Shown here: positions 23,423 through 34,470 of the stretch, in pieces | Numbering within the stretch: the stretch's first letter is position 1 | Layout of the letters: each line of letters starts with the position of its first letter | DNA from: Pempheris klunzingeri | Lineage: Eukaryota > Chordata > Actinopteri > Acropomatiformes > Pempheridae | Assembly: GCF_042242105.1 (NCBI RefSeq) | Contig: NC_092032.1 | Location: forward strand, 13,689,915-13,753,914 | Length of the DNA stretch: 64,000 nucleotides | Direction: 5' to 3' | Program-made: the position numbers and the translations under genes | Notes under the pieces: model-generated | The model's input: only the letters and a program-made list of their open reading frames with translations | The model's database searches: none | Told to the model about the DNA's origin: nothing

Positions 23423-23638
23423 TCATAGTCTGGTCTGGGCCTCGGGGATATAGATCTCAATACTGTCTGCGCTCTCGGTGGCAGAGCTCTGCCGAACCGA
23501 TGCGGCACGTTTGGCAGCTAGCAGGCGTTTGCGAGCCTCCAGACGCTGGCGCTCAGAGCTCTCCAGTGAGCGGTCCCTAGCCAGGGGAGGGTGGCCCTTC
23601 TGGGGCTTCTTTGGCACAGGAGGGGGCATCCTTCTCTC
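23423..23638 (-). CDS. dlgap1: DLGAP1 last coding exon: proline-rich segment and PDZ ligand
   Basis: Codes residues 948-1018 and TGA. The acceptor is ATTCCTGTCCAG/GAGAGA. The sequence starts ERRMPPPVPKKPQKGHPPLA, continues through RSLESSERQRLEARKRLLAA, and ends SADSIEIYIPEAQTRL. The last 40 residues are nearly identical to human. The terminal Q-T-R-L is the class I PDZ ligand that binds Shank proteins. The frame stays open into the intron, so the acceptor position was set from the homology and the AG consensus. Confidence 0.95.
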   Translation of the reverse strand, partial: ERRMPPPVPKKPQKGHPPLARDRSLESSERQRLEARKRLLAAKRAASVRQSSATESADSIEIYIPEAQTRL

Positions 23639-24187
23639 CTGGACAGGAATGATAAATAGTCTTAATGACACACCACTGAGTCCTCATGGCAAGCTGCAGC
23701 TAAACACAGTAAGGAGCAACACAACTGCAGCCAGTTTGCGTAAGGGTTAGAAAGAGCGGTGTAGTTGTTGTCGGCATTATGTCAGAGCATGCAATTGAAT
23801 GAGGTTATGGTTCACAGTGGCAGCCATTTGTGTGGGGTAAGAGAGCACGGTGGTGGCCATTGTGTGAGGTAAAAGTGACCATTGGAGATGGGCAGGCCCC
23901 AACGGTGCATGGCAGGTAGAGTAGCTTCTCAAAAGCAGCTCACTGTCAACAAGACACAAATACAAGTGGTGACGTCAGGCAGGCAACATGACAGTACGCA
24001 ACACATATCTGCATGCTACAACAAAGCTCAACTGAGAATCATTAGGACTTATAATTAAAATTATACAGTAACGTCGGCAGATAACATGCAGGTTAGTAAA
24101 GCATTCCAAAAATAATTTGACGTTAGAGGAATTTGATCATTTAAAATGGAGTTGAAGGAATATGATATTTGCCATGTGTGTCTGCAC
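23639..24187 (-). other. dlgap1: DLGAP1 intron between the last two coding exons
   Basis: A 549-nt intron bounded by CAG/GTGCAG and TGTCCAG. I see no extra exon, although mammalian isoforms differ at this junction. Confidence 0.7.
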
Positions 24188-24340
24188 CTGAATTTCTGGT
24201 GGGGTCAGAGGTTTCCAGTTGTTGGCTTTGAGTTGGTGGAGTTCGTCAAACTTCAGGCTAATGTTCTCGATAGACAGCTGGAGCATGTCCCAGAAACCTG
24301 CCAGGTCCTGGGAGATGGGTCGTGGGTGTGCATTTGGGTT
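24188..24340 (-). CDS. dlgap1: DLGAP1 coding exon: GKAP-homology domain end
   Basis: A 153-nt phase-0 exon, residues 897-947. It begins NPNAHPRPISQDLAGFWDML, continues QLSIENISLKFDELHQLKAN, and ends NWKPLTPPEIQ before donor GTGCAG. The first 40 residues match human almost exactly. The final ten (KPLTPPEIQ) differ from the human form I recall (QQLEDKR) and look more like the DLGAP2 version, so this may be a paralogue difference or an alternative exon end. Confidence 0.92.
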
Positions 24341-25087
24341 CTGATACACAAAAAATGCACACATACACACATGTCCACATGAGCATGCACATACAAACGC
24401 ATATTGTTTATATGCTTATCACACATTTTTTTTGGAAATGATTTACTTTTAAAGAAATTGCATGAATACCAGAATTGCCTTTCAAGCGGGTGAAATGCAT
24501 ATTGAGTCACAAATTATTTGAAATTAGAATGATTAGATTAGAATGCTTTCCTCATTACCCTTTGTTTTAAATCATACATACACTGTGGTTAAACCAAAGA
24601 AAACATCAGTTTATTTATCTGCCGATGCCTCATCTTTTATTCTATATAAGTGGTCCTCTGCTACATCATTGATGTAGCATGATTTCATAGATTACATTCA
24701 AAGGCAAATTTTTCAAATGGCAGCTCTTATTGTTATATAACACCTATGCGACACAAATACTTACAATATTTGGACATGCAAATGGAAAAAAAGAAGTGAA
24801 TTTCTGCACAAAAAAAGCACAAACAAAAGAGTTTTTGGCTGCTGCAATGCATAAACAAATATATATTGGTATCAGCATCTAAAATTCCCTGTTTGTCAGG
24901 CTACAGTCTTCACAGAGCAAGTTCTATTTTTTGTATGTGGGAGACAGTATGGGTGTGCAGAAGCACACTCTACACTACATGCATAGTAAATGAGCGCTGG
25001 CCCGGCCTGTCAGGATGATTTGTGCAGGATGATGTCAGTGTTGGGGGGAGGGCTGGGGGAGCATGCAGAGGATGAGGTGACACATAC
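24341..25087 (-). other. dlgap1: DLGAP1 intron
   Basis: A 747-nt intron bounded by CTG/GTATGT and TGTATCAG. Nothing else identifiable is seen in it. Confidence 0.7.
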
Positions 25088-25179
25088 CAGATTCTCCTCA
25101 CACAGCTCCCGGAACTGCTGGAACTTCTGGGACATCAGCAGCTGGGCACTCCCCACTGCACTGCGGATCTTCCCCAGGA
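25088..25179 (-). CDS. dlgap1: DLGAP1 coding exon: helical GKAP-homology segment
   Basis: A 92-nt exon, residues 866-896, with acceptor TTTCCGCAG and donor GTATGT. It codes LGKIRSAVGSAQLLMSQKFQ then QFRELCEENL, which differs from human at only two positions in the form I recall (GLCEQNL). It lies in the GKAP-homology domain. Confidence 0.94.
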
Positions 25180-26371
25180 CTGCGGAAAGACACAGACGCA
25201 CATGCATGCACACACACACACACACACATGCACGCACGCACACACACACAATTCGCAATGCAATTACTCACAGAACCGCATACTGAAGGCATGTTGCAGT
25301 GCTAACAGAGAGGGTGCATTGGTAATGCAACAGAAAAGGATACACTAGATTTCTCTTTTATCTTTGCCTCATTCAGGGATGTAAAATAATTACTGAAATG
25401 TGCTTAAATCAAATCTAAAGAAATGCTCCCTAAAAATAGAAACCCTAGAAGAACACATAATTCAAAATTCCATATTTAGAGCACATAAGAGATGTTTCAG
25501 TTGCTATCGTGTGTAAAAAAAGAAACATAAATCAAGCATTTGGTGTTAAAAGAATGTGCTGTTTTTGTATTAAGCCGACATTGTCTTTTTGGTAGACTGA
25601 TGTATGAGATAAACCAGGTTGTACTGAATAACCTGACTCCAATGGTCAGTCCTACTGACTCACATATCCCCATGGAGAGAAACTGTCAGTGCATACATTA
25701 GTCTACATGAAGGAAATGGGATCAGAAACTGAAAGGGGGGCGTAATGAATCTGCTCCACAGATACAATGTCTTAAGTGCATTCAGGGTGTGTGTGTATGT
25801 GTGTGCGCGAATGGTTGCGTGGGATCGGGTAAAATGTAACCTTGAGACAGCCTCCTTGCTCTGCACGTTCTGTGAGAAAATCTGTTGCCTGGAACCATAA
25901 CAACACACTAGCTGCATAAGCAATGACTTTTTCTGTAAGACATGAAATCAGCTGCGCCGCAAGGGCAGGTATCAGTACAGTGCTCACTGTCTGGTAATGT
26001 GAATGTATGTGCATTAAACATACTTAGATGTGTGCATGCAGACATGCACTGCTGTGTGTATTACCCCAAGATCAAATAGTGGCCTGAAGAAGCACTGAGA
26101 GAAACCACTTCACTGTGTTTTTGAGAGAGATCATTGTACAGTGTGTCTAAAGGACAGATGTGTGGCTATTGATAAGTATGCACGGTATGTCTGTGGAGGC
26201 CAGAGGGCCTGAGACAGGAACAAGCAGCTATTGTGGTCCAATACCATGAATACCAGCACCCTCCAAATCAGAGGAGGAGAGGAGAGAGGAAGAAAAATAG
26301 ACCTAATATTAGTGTACAACAGACTTTCTTGTTTTCACATCTTGGCATTTAGGCTTGGTGACTCAACTCAC
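25180..26371 (-). other. dlgap1: DLGAP1 intron with CA repeats
   Basis: A 1192-nt intron bounded by GAGA/GTGAGT and TTTCCGCAG. An imperfect CA/CG repeat at 25210-25250 lies only about 30-70 nt upstream of the downstream exon's acceptor, in transcript orientation a TG/CG run. No other features are seen. Confidence 0.7.
25210..25250. repeat. Imperfect (CA)n microsatellite next to a DLGAP1 acceptor
   Basis: CA units interrupted by TG and CG steps. On the transcript it reads as GU-rich RNA close to the 3' splice site at 25179/25180. Confidence 0.85.
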
Positions 26372-26787
26372 TCTCATCAGGCAGCTCGTTCTCCGTCTCA
26401 TCCTGCTCCATCTGTCGACACCAGCCCTCCATACGCTCTGTCTCTGCCTGCAACAACTTGAGGAACCATCGGCCATCACGGGGGCACACCGATCGTCCGA
26501 CAGCCTCCAGAGCCTCCGCCTCTGGCTCGGCCACGCTGTCCATCCATGGGTCTGGAGGGGGCAGGATTGAAGGGTCGAATCCCACCTCCCCGTAGTCGTC
26601 CCCGGCACAAGCATGGTAGTGGTTCCCCGAGCCCTGGATGCTGACAGTGGAAGTAGCAGCGTCGCGGGAGTGTTGGCGTGGCATGGTGGCACAGTGACGC
26701 GGCGGCAGCTCTGGGGCGTTTGTGGGATCGTCGAGGTCGGCCTGTACGGCTGTAGTTACACTGTTGGAGCGGGTCATCCTGCGGTAA
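26372..26787 (-). CDS. dlgap1: DLGAP1 coding exon: start of GKAP-homology domain
   Basis: A 416-nt exon, residues 727-866, with acceptor CTTTCCTAG/TTACCG and donor GTGAGT. It contains RRMTRSNSVTTAVQADLDDP, STVSIQGSGNHYHACAGDDY, FDPSILPPPDPWMDS and RWFLKLLQAETERMEGWC, all strongly conserved with mammalian DLGAP1. The linker at residues 745-765 (PTNAPELPPRHCATMPRQ) diverges from human. The exon needs two preceding nucleotides to be in frame, which the 30450-30529 exon supplies. Confidence 0.95.
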
Positions 26788-27046
26788 CTAGGAAAGGAAG
26801 CAGAGAACCTTTTGAAGATCGGAATTTAAGTGATTAATTGCACATACTTATATTAAATAGCCGTACCACATTAGTGTCTCCCTATTAGCAGTAATTATGT
26901 CTACTGCTAAAAGGGAAATTATGTTTGAATATTGTTTACACACAGTTTGTGGAGGTGCTCCCTCCATGATAAGACTGAAATGATCACAGCAATCTCATCG
27001 CTGATGGCAATGAATAGCTTTTGTAGTGTGGAACGTCTTTTGTGTG

Positions 27047-27050
<4 letters not shown>

Positions 27051-27099
<49 letters not shown>
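27051..27099. repeat. (TG)n microsatellite, about 24 units
   Basis: An almost perfect TG run, the longest dinucleotide tract in the window. It is complementary to the CA tract about 135 bp to its right. Confidence 0.95.
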
Positions 27100-27102
<3 letters not shown>

Positions 27103-27232
27103 GTCACCTGGCTCATTCAGAAGCAACAGAGTGTGCAATCGTCACATCACAAGCCCTGCTCTGGGGCTGATGCACATACAAAAACAGCACATGCACACAA
27201 ACACACATTCATATACACATATAAACTCAGAT

Positions 27233-27260
27233 ACACACACACACACACACACACACACAC
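27233..27260. repeat. (CA)n microsatellite, about 13-14 units
   Basis: A perfect CA run, reverse-complementary to the nearby TG tract. Confidence 0.95.
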
Positions 27261-30200
27261 CTGGGATCCTTCTCTACAGCTAGAAGTGCCATGTTGTATT
27301 TGGCTCACAGGCTTTGTGCTGTGGTGGGTCAGCATTTGCCAAGTCCCTCCACACTATGTGCACACACTCGCAAACACTCATTTGCAAAGATTAAATCAAC
27401 ACATATACACACATTTGGCTAAGTTCTATAGAGCAGCTCACCACCCCAGTAATGAATGGGACGCCAGAGGGAAGCGGGTGTTGTGGGGAGGTTGGGACTG
27501 GGCAGCTAACTGTGCATTGAGTGGCGAAGCCAACAGCTTAATCACTGAAAGATTACAACTCAAAGTGGTGCACGACTCAAAGCACATCTTTTATTAACAC
27601 ATACAAAAATGTACCAGGGGGCTGCTCATTGAGGTACATAAAAAAGAGTTACGCTTTGATAAACATGCATAAGAGCCTGCTCGGACAGGGGCTCCAAAGA
27701 TGCAAACAAAGAGTGCACATTTGAACTAATCACTAACGTCCACACACAGGCTTTCGAATTTTGGCATACCAAGCATGCCTAATTCAACTGTTAGACATGG
27801 GCTAGACCCATGTGCCAAGCCAGGAAAGAGACTGAACTGCTAGCCTGCAAGCTGATCCAAACATGCCCATAGTCCTCTCATACATGAACCTCAGCCTGAC
27901 CTGCCTGCAGCCCGTCACCCACAAATGATCATAGCTCCATCACGCCTGCCTTGGCCCATCTCCGGACACGCACTCCTCCTCGACGCTAGTCATTCATCTC
28001 TACCTCCCCTTTTCTCATTCATCTCTCCTCTTCCGTGAACAGAAAAAGAGAGAGCAAGAACAAGGGAGTGGCTTCGGGGTAGATCAAACGCGGTGTGCAT
28101 GTGCTTCATGTGTGCGTACCAGCAGCCTGCGAGTGTGTGTGAGGAGCAGTTAAAGAGTAACTCCACCGAGCAGGTGTTCAGTTCTAATGACCTCAGCCTG
28201 CTTTCTATCAGCCTGCTAACAACTTCCTGCAGGGGCAGAGACGGGCAAGGCCAAACACAGCCCAGACAGAAAGACAGACATATCAATAGACAAGAGGCAA
28301 AAGAACAAGTAAGGGCATTCAAAGAGTAAAGTCAACGCGAAGGAGAGCAGAGACTATAAAACATGAAGAAAGTATGCAGGAGGAAAAAAAGAAAGCACGT
28401 AAAAACACAGAAAGTCCATGTTCTTATTACATTCATGTGGTAAACGTGACAGAAAGTTGTAAATCACAATAGAGGTGGAGTCTTTCCTCTTTACCGCCAG
28501 GAGTTCTGTTTTAAATCTTAATGTTTTCCTCTCATCTGCAGAGGACATGGTTCAACCCACAAACATGAGGAAATACTGAAGTAAACAGAAACAGCCTGAT
28601 GTCTTATTTGGATGCTGAAAAAGCTGCCAGAACACGTGTTGGATGACAGAGAAGTACTGCACAGTCACTCGTGCTATTATGCAGCACAAATTGACATTCA
28701 AAAAGTGCACGAGCGCCTGAGGCTTCTTGTTTATTTGTCTTACGCCAGTAATGACAAAGCTTTAGTCAGTTAGGACAAAAACAAAAAGACAGGGAGGTCT
28801 AGCTGTCCCTTAAGTTGACTTTTCAAGATGGTTGTGCATATGGTTTAGTCATAGGAACAGGGGCAATGAGCCACTTCCCTTGTGACTGCAAAACCATCTG
28901 GTGACCATCAACTCCAGGACCCTAAATTTGGAGGGCACTAAAAATCAGAATCCGTCAATGAATCCATCAAATCTAATTTTCATATCGCCATTTATTCTTT
29001 GTGCTTTTTGCATATTTATGATTAGATACTTGCAGTTTTTTTAAATTCTAAAAGTTTACTATCATATATTGGAAAAAATAAAAATGGGTGAATTAAAACA
29101 TTTTAAAAGTTGACTTGTATACATCTTTGGGGGAATAGATATGATACATAAATAAAAGTCAGTGTGAAGTTCAACACTTCAGCACAGAAAGACAAGCATG
29201 CTGTTTGTTGCGTTCACCTCTTACACTCCCTCTCAGTTAATCTTAGTTCAAACAACAAGGTGAGGTTATGACCTGTGACTGCTGCATATAAACACACAGA
29301 CTCTCACACACACCCTCACTCAGACACAAATAAGGGAGTTTGAGCTCTGTAGCGAGGCCGTAGGAGTTTGGCACTGTCACTGTCTGGGAATCCAATGTAG
29401 GGGGCAGCATGCCCAGACCTCCCAGGTACACACACACACACACGCGCAAGCATGCATGGCCCAACACACACACAGATGCATGCCAACAGGTAAACAATCA
29501 AACACGCACCAATAAAAATACCCCAGTCACCGCAACTCTAAACATTAACCAGGGAAATGCGATGGCTGCGCTGCCTAACATCCAAGACTCAGCAGACTAG
29601 AAGGTGTCTGGATGAGTTAATATTTGGCTTGGCAAGTCAGAGAACTCAGAGCTTGGTCAGTCAGCTGAGACCTCCCCTTTCAGAAAGCCCCTCACACTGT
29701 GTGAGTGTGTGTTTTAAAGTGCTGGACTCAGCCCTCACTGTGACCTTTGATTAAAGGTGATGTCTCTTTGAATTCCTGGAGCATGCCTTGGATTCAGCAA
29801 GAAACCAGCACCATGGCTAAATTTGTCAGCTTCCCTCACTAAATAGAAGGTCACTGTTCTGACAGGACGAATGAAAGCAGACAAAGAAACCATAAATGCC
29901 TGTGTCTCCCACCAGAGGCACCAGATAAGCCTGGTGCGATGTGAGCTGATGAAACAGCATGGACACAAGGCTGCTTCTCCTAAAACTGGGAACATGTTGC
30001 AGAATGAGCAGCTCTAGCTGACAGCACAGCAGTCTCTCAGTGCTCTTGGAACTAAACAAACCCAATAAAACTCCCTCCCCTTTTCTCTCTCCCTCCCACA
30101 CACACACACATAGCCTCAAAGTAGCCTGAATCACAATGACTGGAGCAACAGATGGCTGTCAACTCACCCCCTCCACCCTCCCAGCTCCCTGCACCACATC

Positions 30201-30449
30201 CTCTGGCCCAGCTGTCACTTGGGGCCCCTGGCTGAGGGGGCTCTGACGCCAACCTCCCCTGAACTGGGGACAGCTGCTGCAAGGAAGCCAGTGCAGGGGG
30301 GCAAAAGCTTGCACTGCACACTACAAACTTCCCTCTGTCTCCACAAGTCCTCCTCCCGTTCATGCTATTCTCTGCCTCATCCCTCCCATCAGACTTATCC
30401 AGTTTCACTTCTGCAACCTCCTTCTCATTCTCTCTTTGTCTCTACTCAC

Positions 30450-30529
30450 CATCGCTCATCCTCCACCTGAATTCCTATCGACTGGAATTTAGACTGCTCC
30501 TCTGTCTGCCCTCCTTCCTCTGGGTCCAC
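30450..30529 (-). CDS. dlgap1: DLGAP1 80-nt coding exon: second dynein light-chain motif
   Basis: Residues 701-727: VDPEEGGQTEEQSKFQSIGI then QVEDER and a split Cys codon. The acceptor is TTTTTTCCCCCGCCCATTAG and the donor is ATG/GTGAGT. It corresponds to the human segment VDDAEEPDKTGENKAPSKFQ...VGVQVEEEK and is three codons shorter. It carries a second copy of the S-I-G-I-Q-V motif; the first ends the preceding exon. G-I-Q-V-D/E is the LC8 (DYNLL) dynein light-chain binding motif described in GKAP. The exon is required, because joining its neighbours directly would shift the frame. An internal AG (GGAATTCAG/GTGGAG) could act as an alternative acceptor. Confidence 0.9.
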
Positions 30530-30617
30530 CTAATGGGCGGGGGAAAAAACTGTCAAAGTGCATCCCAGAGGTTTATTTCAGAACTGTATGAGAACTAACT
30601 CTGGCTCATCCACAAAC
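30530..30617 (-). other. dlgap1: 88-nt DLGAP1 mini-intron
   Basis: Bounded by CAG/GTTTGT and a strong pyrimidine tract ending CCCATTAG. It is close to the minimum size for vertebrate introns, while the next intron upstream is 21 kb. Confidence 0.88.
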
Positions 30618-31003
30618 CTGGATCCCTATGGAGAGGCACTTGCGGAGAGCTTCCCTCTGCGCTTTGCTGTCTGTGGAGACGTGCGCGACGGCAGAGGTGG
30701 TGGCCGTGGCAGTAATGGTGATGGTGCTGTTGGTGACGTGCTGGCTGGCGGGGCCGTGCACCTGAGCGTTGGCCGCCTCTATGGCTGCGGTCAGGGCCTT
30801 CATGCTGTCGATGCTCTCCGTGGAGTTGGACAGGCCCGGCTGCGAGCTGATGCCCGTCCGCTGGCCGGAGCCCCCGTCCATGTATGCATCCTGGGCGGAC
30901 TCGGTGCTGCTCTGGGCCGTGATGGATATGAAGGGTTTGGACGGGGTGGTCCGTGGTGGGACTGGTGGGGGTGTCTTCTTGTAGGTGGTGATGCATGATG
31001 ACA
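30618..31003 (-). CDS. dlgap1: DLGAP1 coding exon: proline/serine-rich segment and first LC8 motif
   Basis: A 386-nt exon, residues 572-700. The acceptor is CTCCCTGCAG/TGTCAT, completing a GTG codon with the G of the previous exon. It codes SSCITTYKKTPPPVPPRTTP, KPFISITAQSSTESAQDAYM, SNSTESIDSMKALTAAIEAA, then a Thr-rich stretch (TNSTITITATATTSAV) and KCLSIGIQ. The first half is near-identical to human, the Thr-rich part is variable, and the end is the first LC8-binding motif, completed by VD of the next exon. Confidence 0.95.
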
Positions 31004-31095
31004 CTGCAGGGAGGAGACAGAGAAAAGGAGATAAGACACGATTACTGAAAGTACAAAATCACTCCTGATCTGTTCAATAAAAGATAAATTGAAAC

Positions 31096-31300
31096 GTTAA
31101 AGGGGCACTTCACCAACACTTGAGGTTCAGTTCACTCATCGCAAGCACGAGCACTATACTACTGTTCTAAGGAGTATTATACACCTTGTGTAACCCTGGT
31201 GATGTCATAGTGATGTCATCAGGCTTGAGACTTTAAACTTTTAATAGAAAACCTGCATTACAAAGTGGAAGTGTGGAGTTTAAAAGTCTCTTTAATTTGC
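31096..31300. repeat. Possible dispersed repeat with tandem TGATGTCA sites
   Basis: The block begins TTAAAGGGGCACTTCACCAA and includes GTGATGTCATAGTGATGTCA at about 31199-31219. Sequences of the form AAAGGGGCACTTCACCAA paired with GATGTCAT are familiar to me as a dispersed teleost repeat. I cannot name the family or define its ends. Confidence 0.4.
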
Positions 31301-32853
31301 ATGTGGAGGATGATAACCAGCAACTCCTGCGCTACAATATAGCTGATAGATAATATAATGGTAGAGGTAGAAATTTGTGAACGACAGCATGAAAATACAG
31401 CATGCGTGCATGTTATGTAACATAAAAAATAAAACGATGTAGAGTTTGGATTAAAATATAGTAATCAAAAAGCATTAATGATAAGAAAAATCTATACAAT
31501 AAAAATGAATTCACTGCCTGAGAGGAAAATGACTTTAGTGACATCTGACACCCTGACAGTTTACCCAGGGGTCTTAGGTCTCTGTGTTGGAGTCAAAATG
31601 GGCAGTAGATTAGGGCCAACTTTAACAAATCAGAGTCTCGTCTAGTAATAGGATTAGCATGTCAGCCGCTTGACCCACTGATCTAGAGGTTTAAGCCCTC
31701 CTCACACTTACTGTACACATCCAGAGCAATCTGATGGTGCTGAATATAACCCTGTGTTTGCCTGCCTTGTTGTTGTTTGCACATATAATTGCACATCAGT
31801 TAAATGATATTTATGATAACGTACAGAAGTTAAATTATACTGTTGAAGCCATCTCAGTGAACTCAGTACACTCCAAAAGCTTTCTATTAAATCCAGGCAA
31901 ATAGATATTAAAACGCACCATAGTGCTGCTCAGTATCTCTCTCCCTCTTTCTGTCAGTGCTCTCTCCCTCTCAGGTTACAGCCACAGGTTCTGCACAGAC
32001 AATGGAGCCTCTCACACACACACACACCGACTCAGAGGCCTGTGTATGGAAACATTCTGACAGACAAAAAAACATGGCCTGTCTAAAAAGGCACAAAAAG
32101 AGCCACCTCTTAACGACATTATGCCTTGGAATCTCCTTCCTGGCCTGGTGCTATCATCAAAACTAGGTCGCTCTCTCTCTGCTCTGCAGCAAAACTAGGA
32201 CAGCGGGTTTCCTGGATCCCTTTAATCCCTACAAAAGACAAACATCCTACCGTGGCGAGATCGCTGCTCTGTGCGCGACAGACAACTGTTGCCAACCACA
32301 CCCAGCACAAGCAGCCATGTCTAAAACTATTAGAGCGGGATGTTGTTTGCTTTGTGTCTTGCCATCTCACTGACAGCTACAGAGAGGCCTTAACATATTG
32401 GAGGCGAACAGAGGGCTGACTTCATCCTCTTGGTTCGTCAGAGTCATCAGCCCCCCCCACCCCACCCCGCCTCGCCAGCAGTGACTGGATGATCCCAGAC
32501 GTGATTTCAGTCAGGTTTTGACAAGCTGGAGAGTTCTCAGACAGGATGAATGCCGTCTTGAGATTCTTGAGATCACAGTTGCTAATATGACTTTCTTTGA
32601 TGTGGAGTAACAAGCCACAAGAAAGACAAAAGAAGATGACTGACTGTGTTTCCTTCTGCAGCTAAATGTCATGCGTATTTCTTTTGAGAGATACTGTATA
32701 TGCAGGAACTAATGCCAAAGTTATTTTAAGCGGAATCATCCGAGCATGCAATGATATGCTACACTGTCGACTTTTCACAGATGTCTAGAGAATACGTTCG
32801 ACATCCAGGGCTAATCTTCGGAAAGGTCACTGAGTACAGACCCACAAGAGTGC

Positions 32854-32876
32854 AAAAAAAAAAAAAAAAAAAAAAA
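32854..32876. repeat. Poly(A) tract
   Basis: About 23 consecutive A in the large DLGAP1 intron, with no recognisable retroposon body attached. Confidence 0.9.
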
Positions 32877-34470
32877 GAAATACACTGTGAACACACACAT
32901 ATGCACCCACACAGAGGGAGAGGGCGAGGTCCTGCCCCTATCAGCCGTGGAGGTTCAAAGGATAGAATGTCAGCCCCTTTCAGAGCTTCTATCCCCTGAA
33001 GTCATCTAAAAGTCACACTAGTGTGTGTGTGCATGGTGGATGATTGTGTACGTGTGTGTATGTGCGTGCTCCTCCCGGGCCCAGAGAGGTTAAAGAACAG
33101 AGGGTTTTCATCCGCTCAATAAAGCGCTGTATGAAACAGGAGACGACGCGCCATGTCCCACCTCGCTGTCACCGCGAGAGCCAGACACGCCGGAGAATGA
33201 CAGGGGGTTTTGAATGCCAAGACAGGTTAAGTAAACACATTCAGGAGTCGGGACAAGCCCTAGCACACATGTGTGCGCACAAAGGCCTGCAGACATGCAC
33301 ACGCAGGTACAGAGGCGCACAAATAACACTGACACTACCCAGCTTAATGTTTCAACCTCTCCACATCAAGGGAGGCCACAGACTTCCTGCCACTGATATG
33401 CTCTCCATCCATCAGGAGCTGAGCTGCTGTCCACACTGACCCGGTCCATGCCACTGACATGGATTTAAGTTTGTGTATAGACGTGCCATCAAACATTAAT
33501 CAAAATAAATTAATTCAAGTTCCTCCGTCAGAAAAATAAAGTAAATCTTCCAATTCTTTCCTGACAATAATGAGGGAAAAGCATCTGATGTAAACAACTG
33601 TGCTGATAAGACAGAAGCCAAGTTTCCAGTTTCCAAAAGAAATGATAAGAAAGGAGTTTGATCCTCTTGCAGCTATGAGAGCATTAGACACCTACACTGG
33701 CCTGGACCTCCCACACACACAGACAGTCAAGGACAGAGTGAAGTAGGAATGTGACGCAGGAATCCATTGGACCCTTAAGAAGGAATGTGGAAAAGTCTTT
33801 TCACCAAACACAGACGAAAAAAAGTTTCCCTTCATAATGTCAGGATAGCAGACCTCTGATCACGGAAAGAGACAGACATCAATCATATTCTTTTGTGTGA
33901 ACCAAGAACCCGGGAATAACTTCTTCACTTAATGGAAACAGACTTGTTTTTATTATATAATATACATATAATATTATAGAATTTTATCTCTCTTTCCTCG
34001 CAGAGGTAGGTGCAGCCTGCTGCGAGCATTGTCATCCCAAAGAGAAGAGTTTGTGAATGACAAAACTCTAGTGGCTCTCTGCCAAATCCCTCTTTTGACA
34101 AATGCTTCAAAAGTGCCATGCCGACAAGTTGGTGTGAATAGCAGTTCTTGGCAGAGCGCTCCCCCCACCTCTGGGCTCGATAATATCAAAGAAAGCCCTC
34201 TTCCCTCCCCTGAGACAAAGCAAAGTCTCCCTTCAGTTCTCCAGTCATCAGGACAAAAACAGACTTGCTAGCTACCTCTGCTGATCACTGTGTCCCATTT
34301 GTGTCCATGCAAAGGTGTATGCCGTTTCCTTTATTTAATCATCGTGTTCATGCTTCCGGACAGACTGAAGGCAGGCAGCTGCCTTGTAATCTCCAATCTG
34401 TGTATCTGTGTGATAGGCCACTTCAAAGAGCAGACGGTTTGGTTTAAGAGCGAGCTAACAGGAACGGGCT

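Larger units (their letters stand above)
26788..30449 (-). other. dlgap1: DLGAP1 intron with opposed TG and CA tracts
   Basis: A 3.66-kb intron bounded by ATG/GTGAGT and CTTTCCTAG. It carries a long TG repeat at 27051-27099 and a CA repeat at 27233-27260 in complementary orientation, and several smaller CA runs (for example 29428-29443). I found no further exon in it. Confidence 0.65.

Noticed and set aside
26932..27597. A 221-codon plus-strand open frame
   Set aside because: It is produced by reading through the TG and CA microsatellites (long Val/Cys and Thr/His runs), has no homology, and lies antisense in a DLGAP1 intron.
30450..30466. A constitutive 17-nt microexon
   Set aside because: Reading further upstream showed a full 80-nt exon with homology to the human protein and a much better acceptor. 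The 17-nt form is kept only as a possible alternative.
30558..30998. A 146-codon plus-strand open frame over the DLGAP1 exon
   Set aside because: An antisense shadow of the conserved coding exon at 30618-31003.
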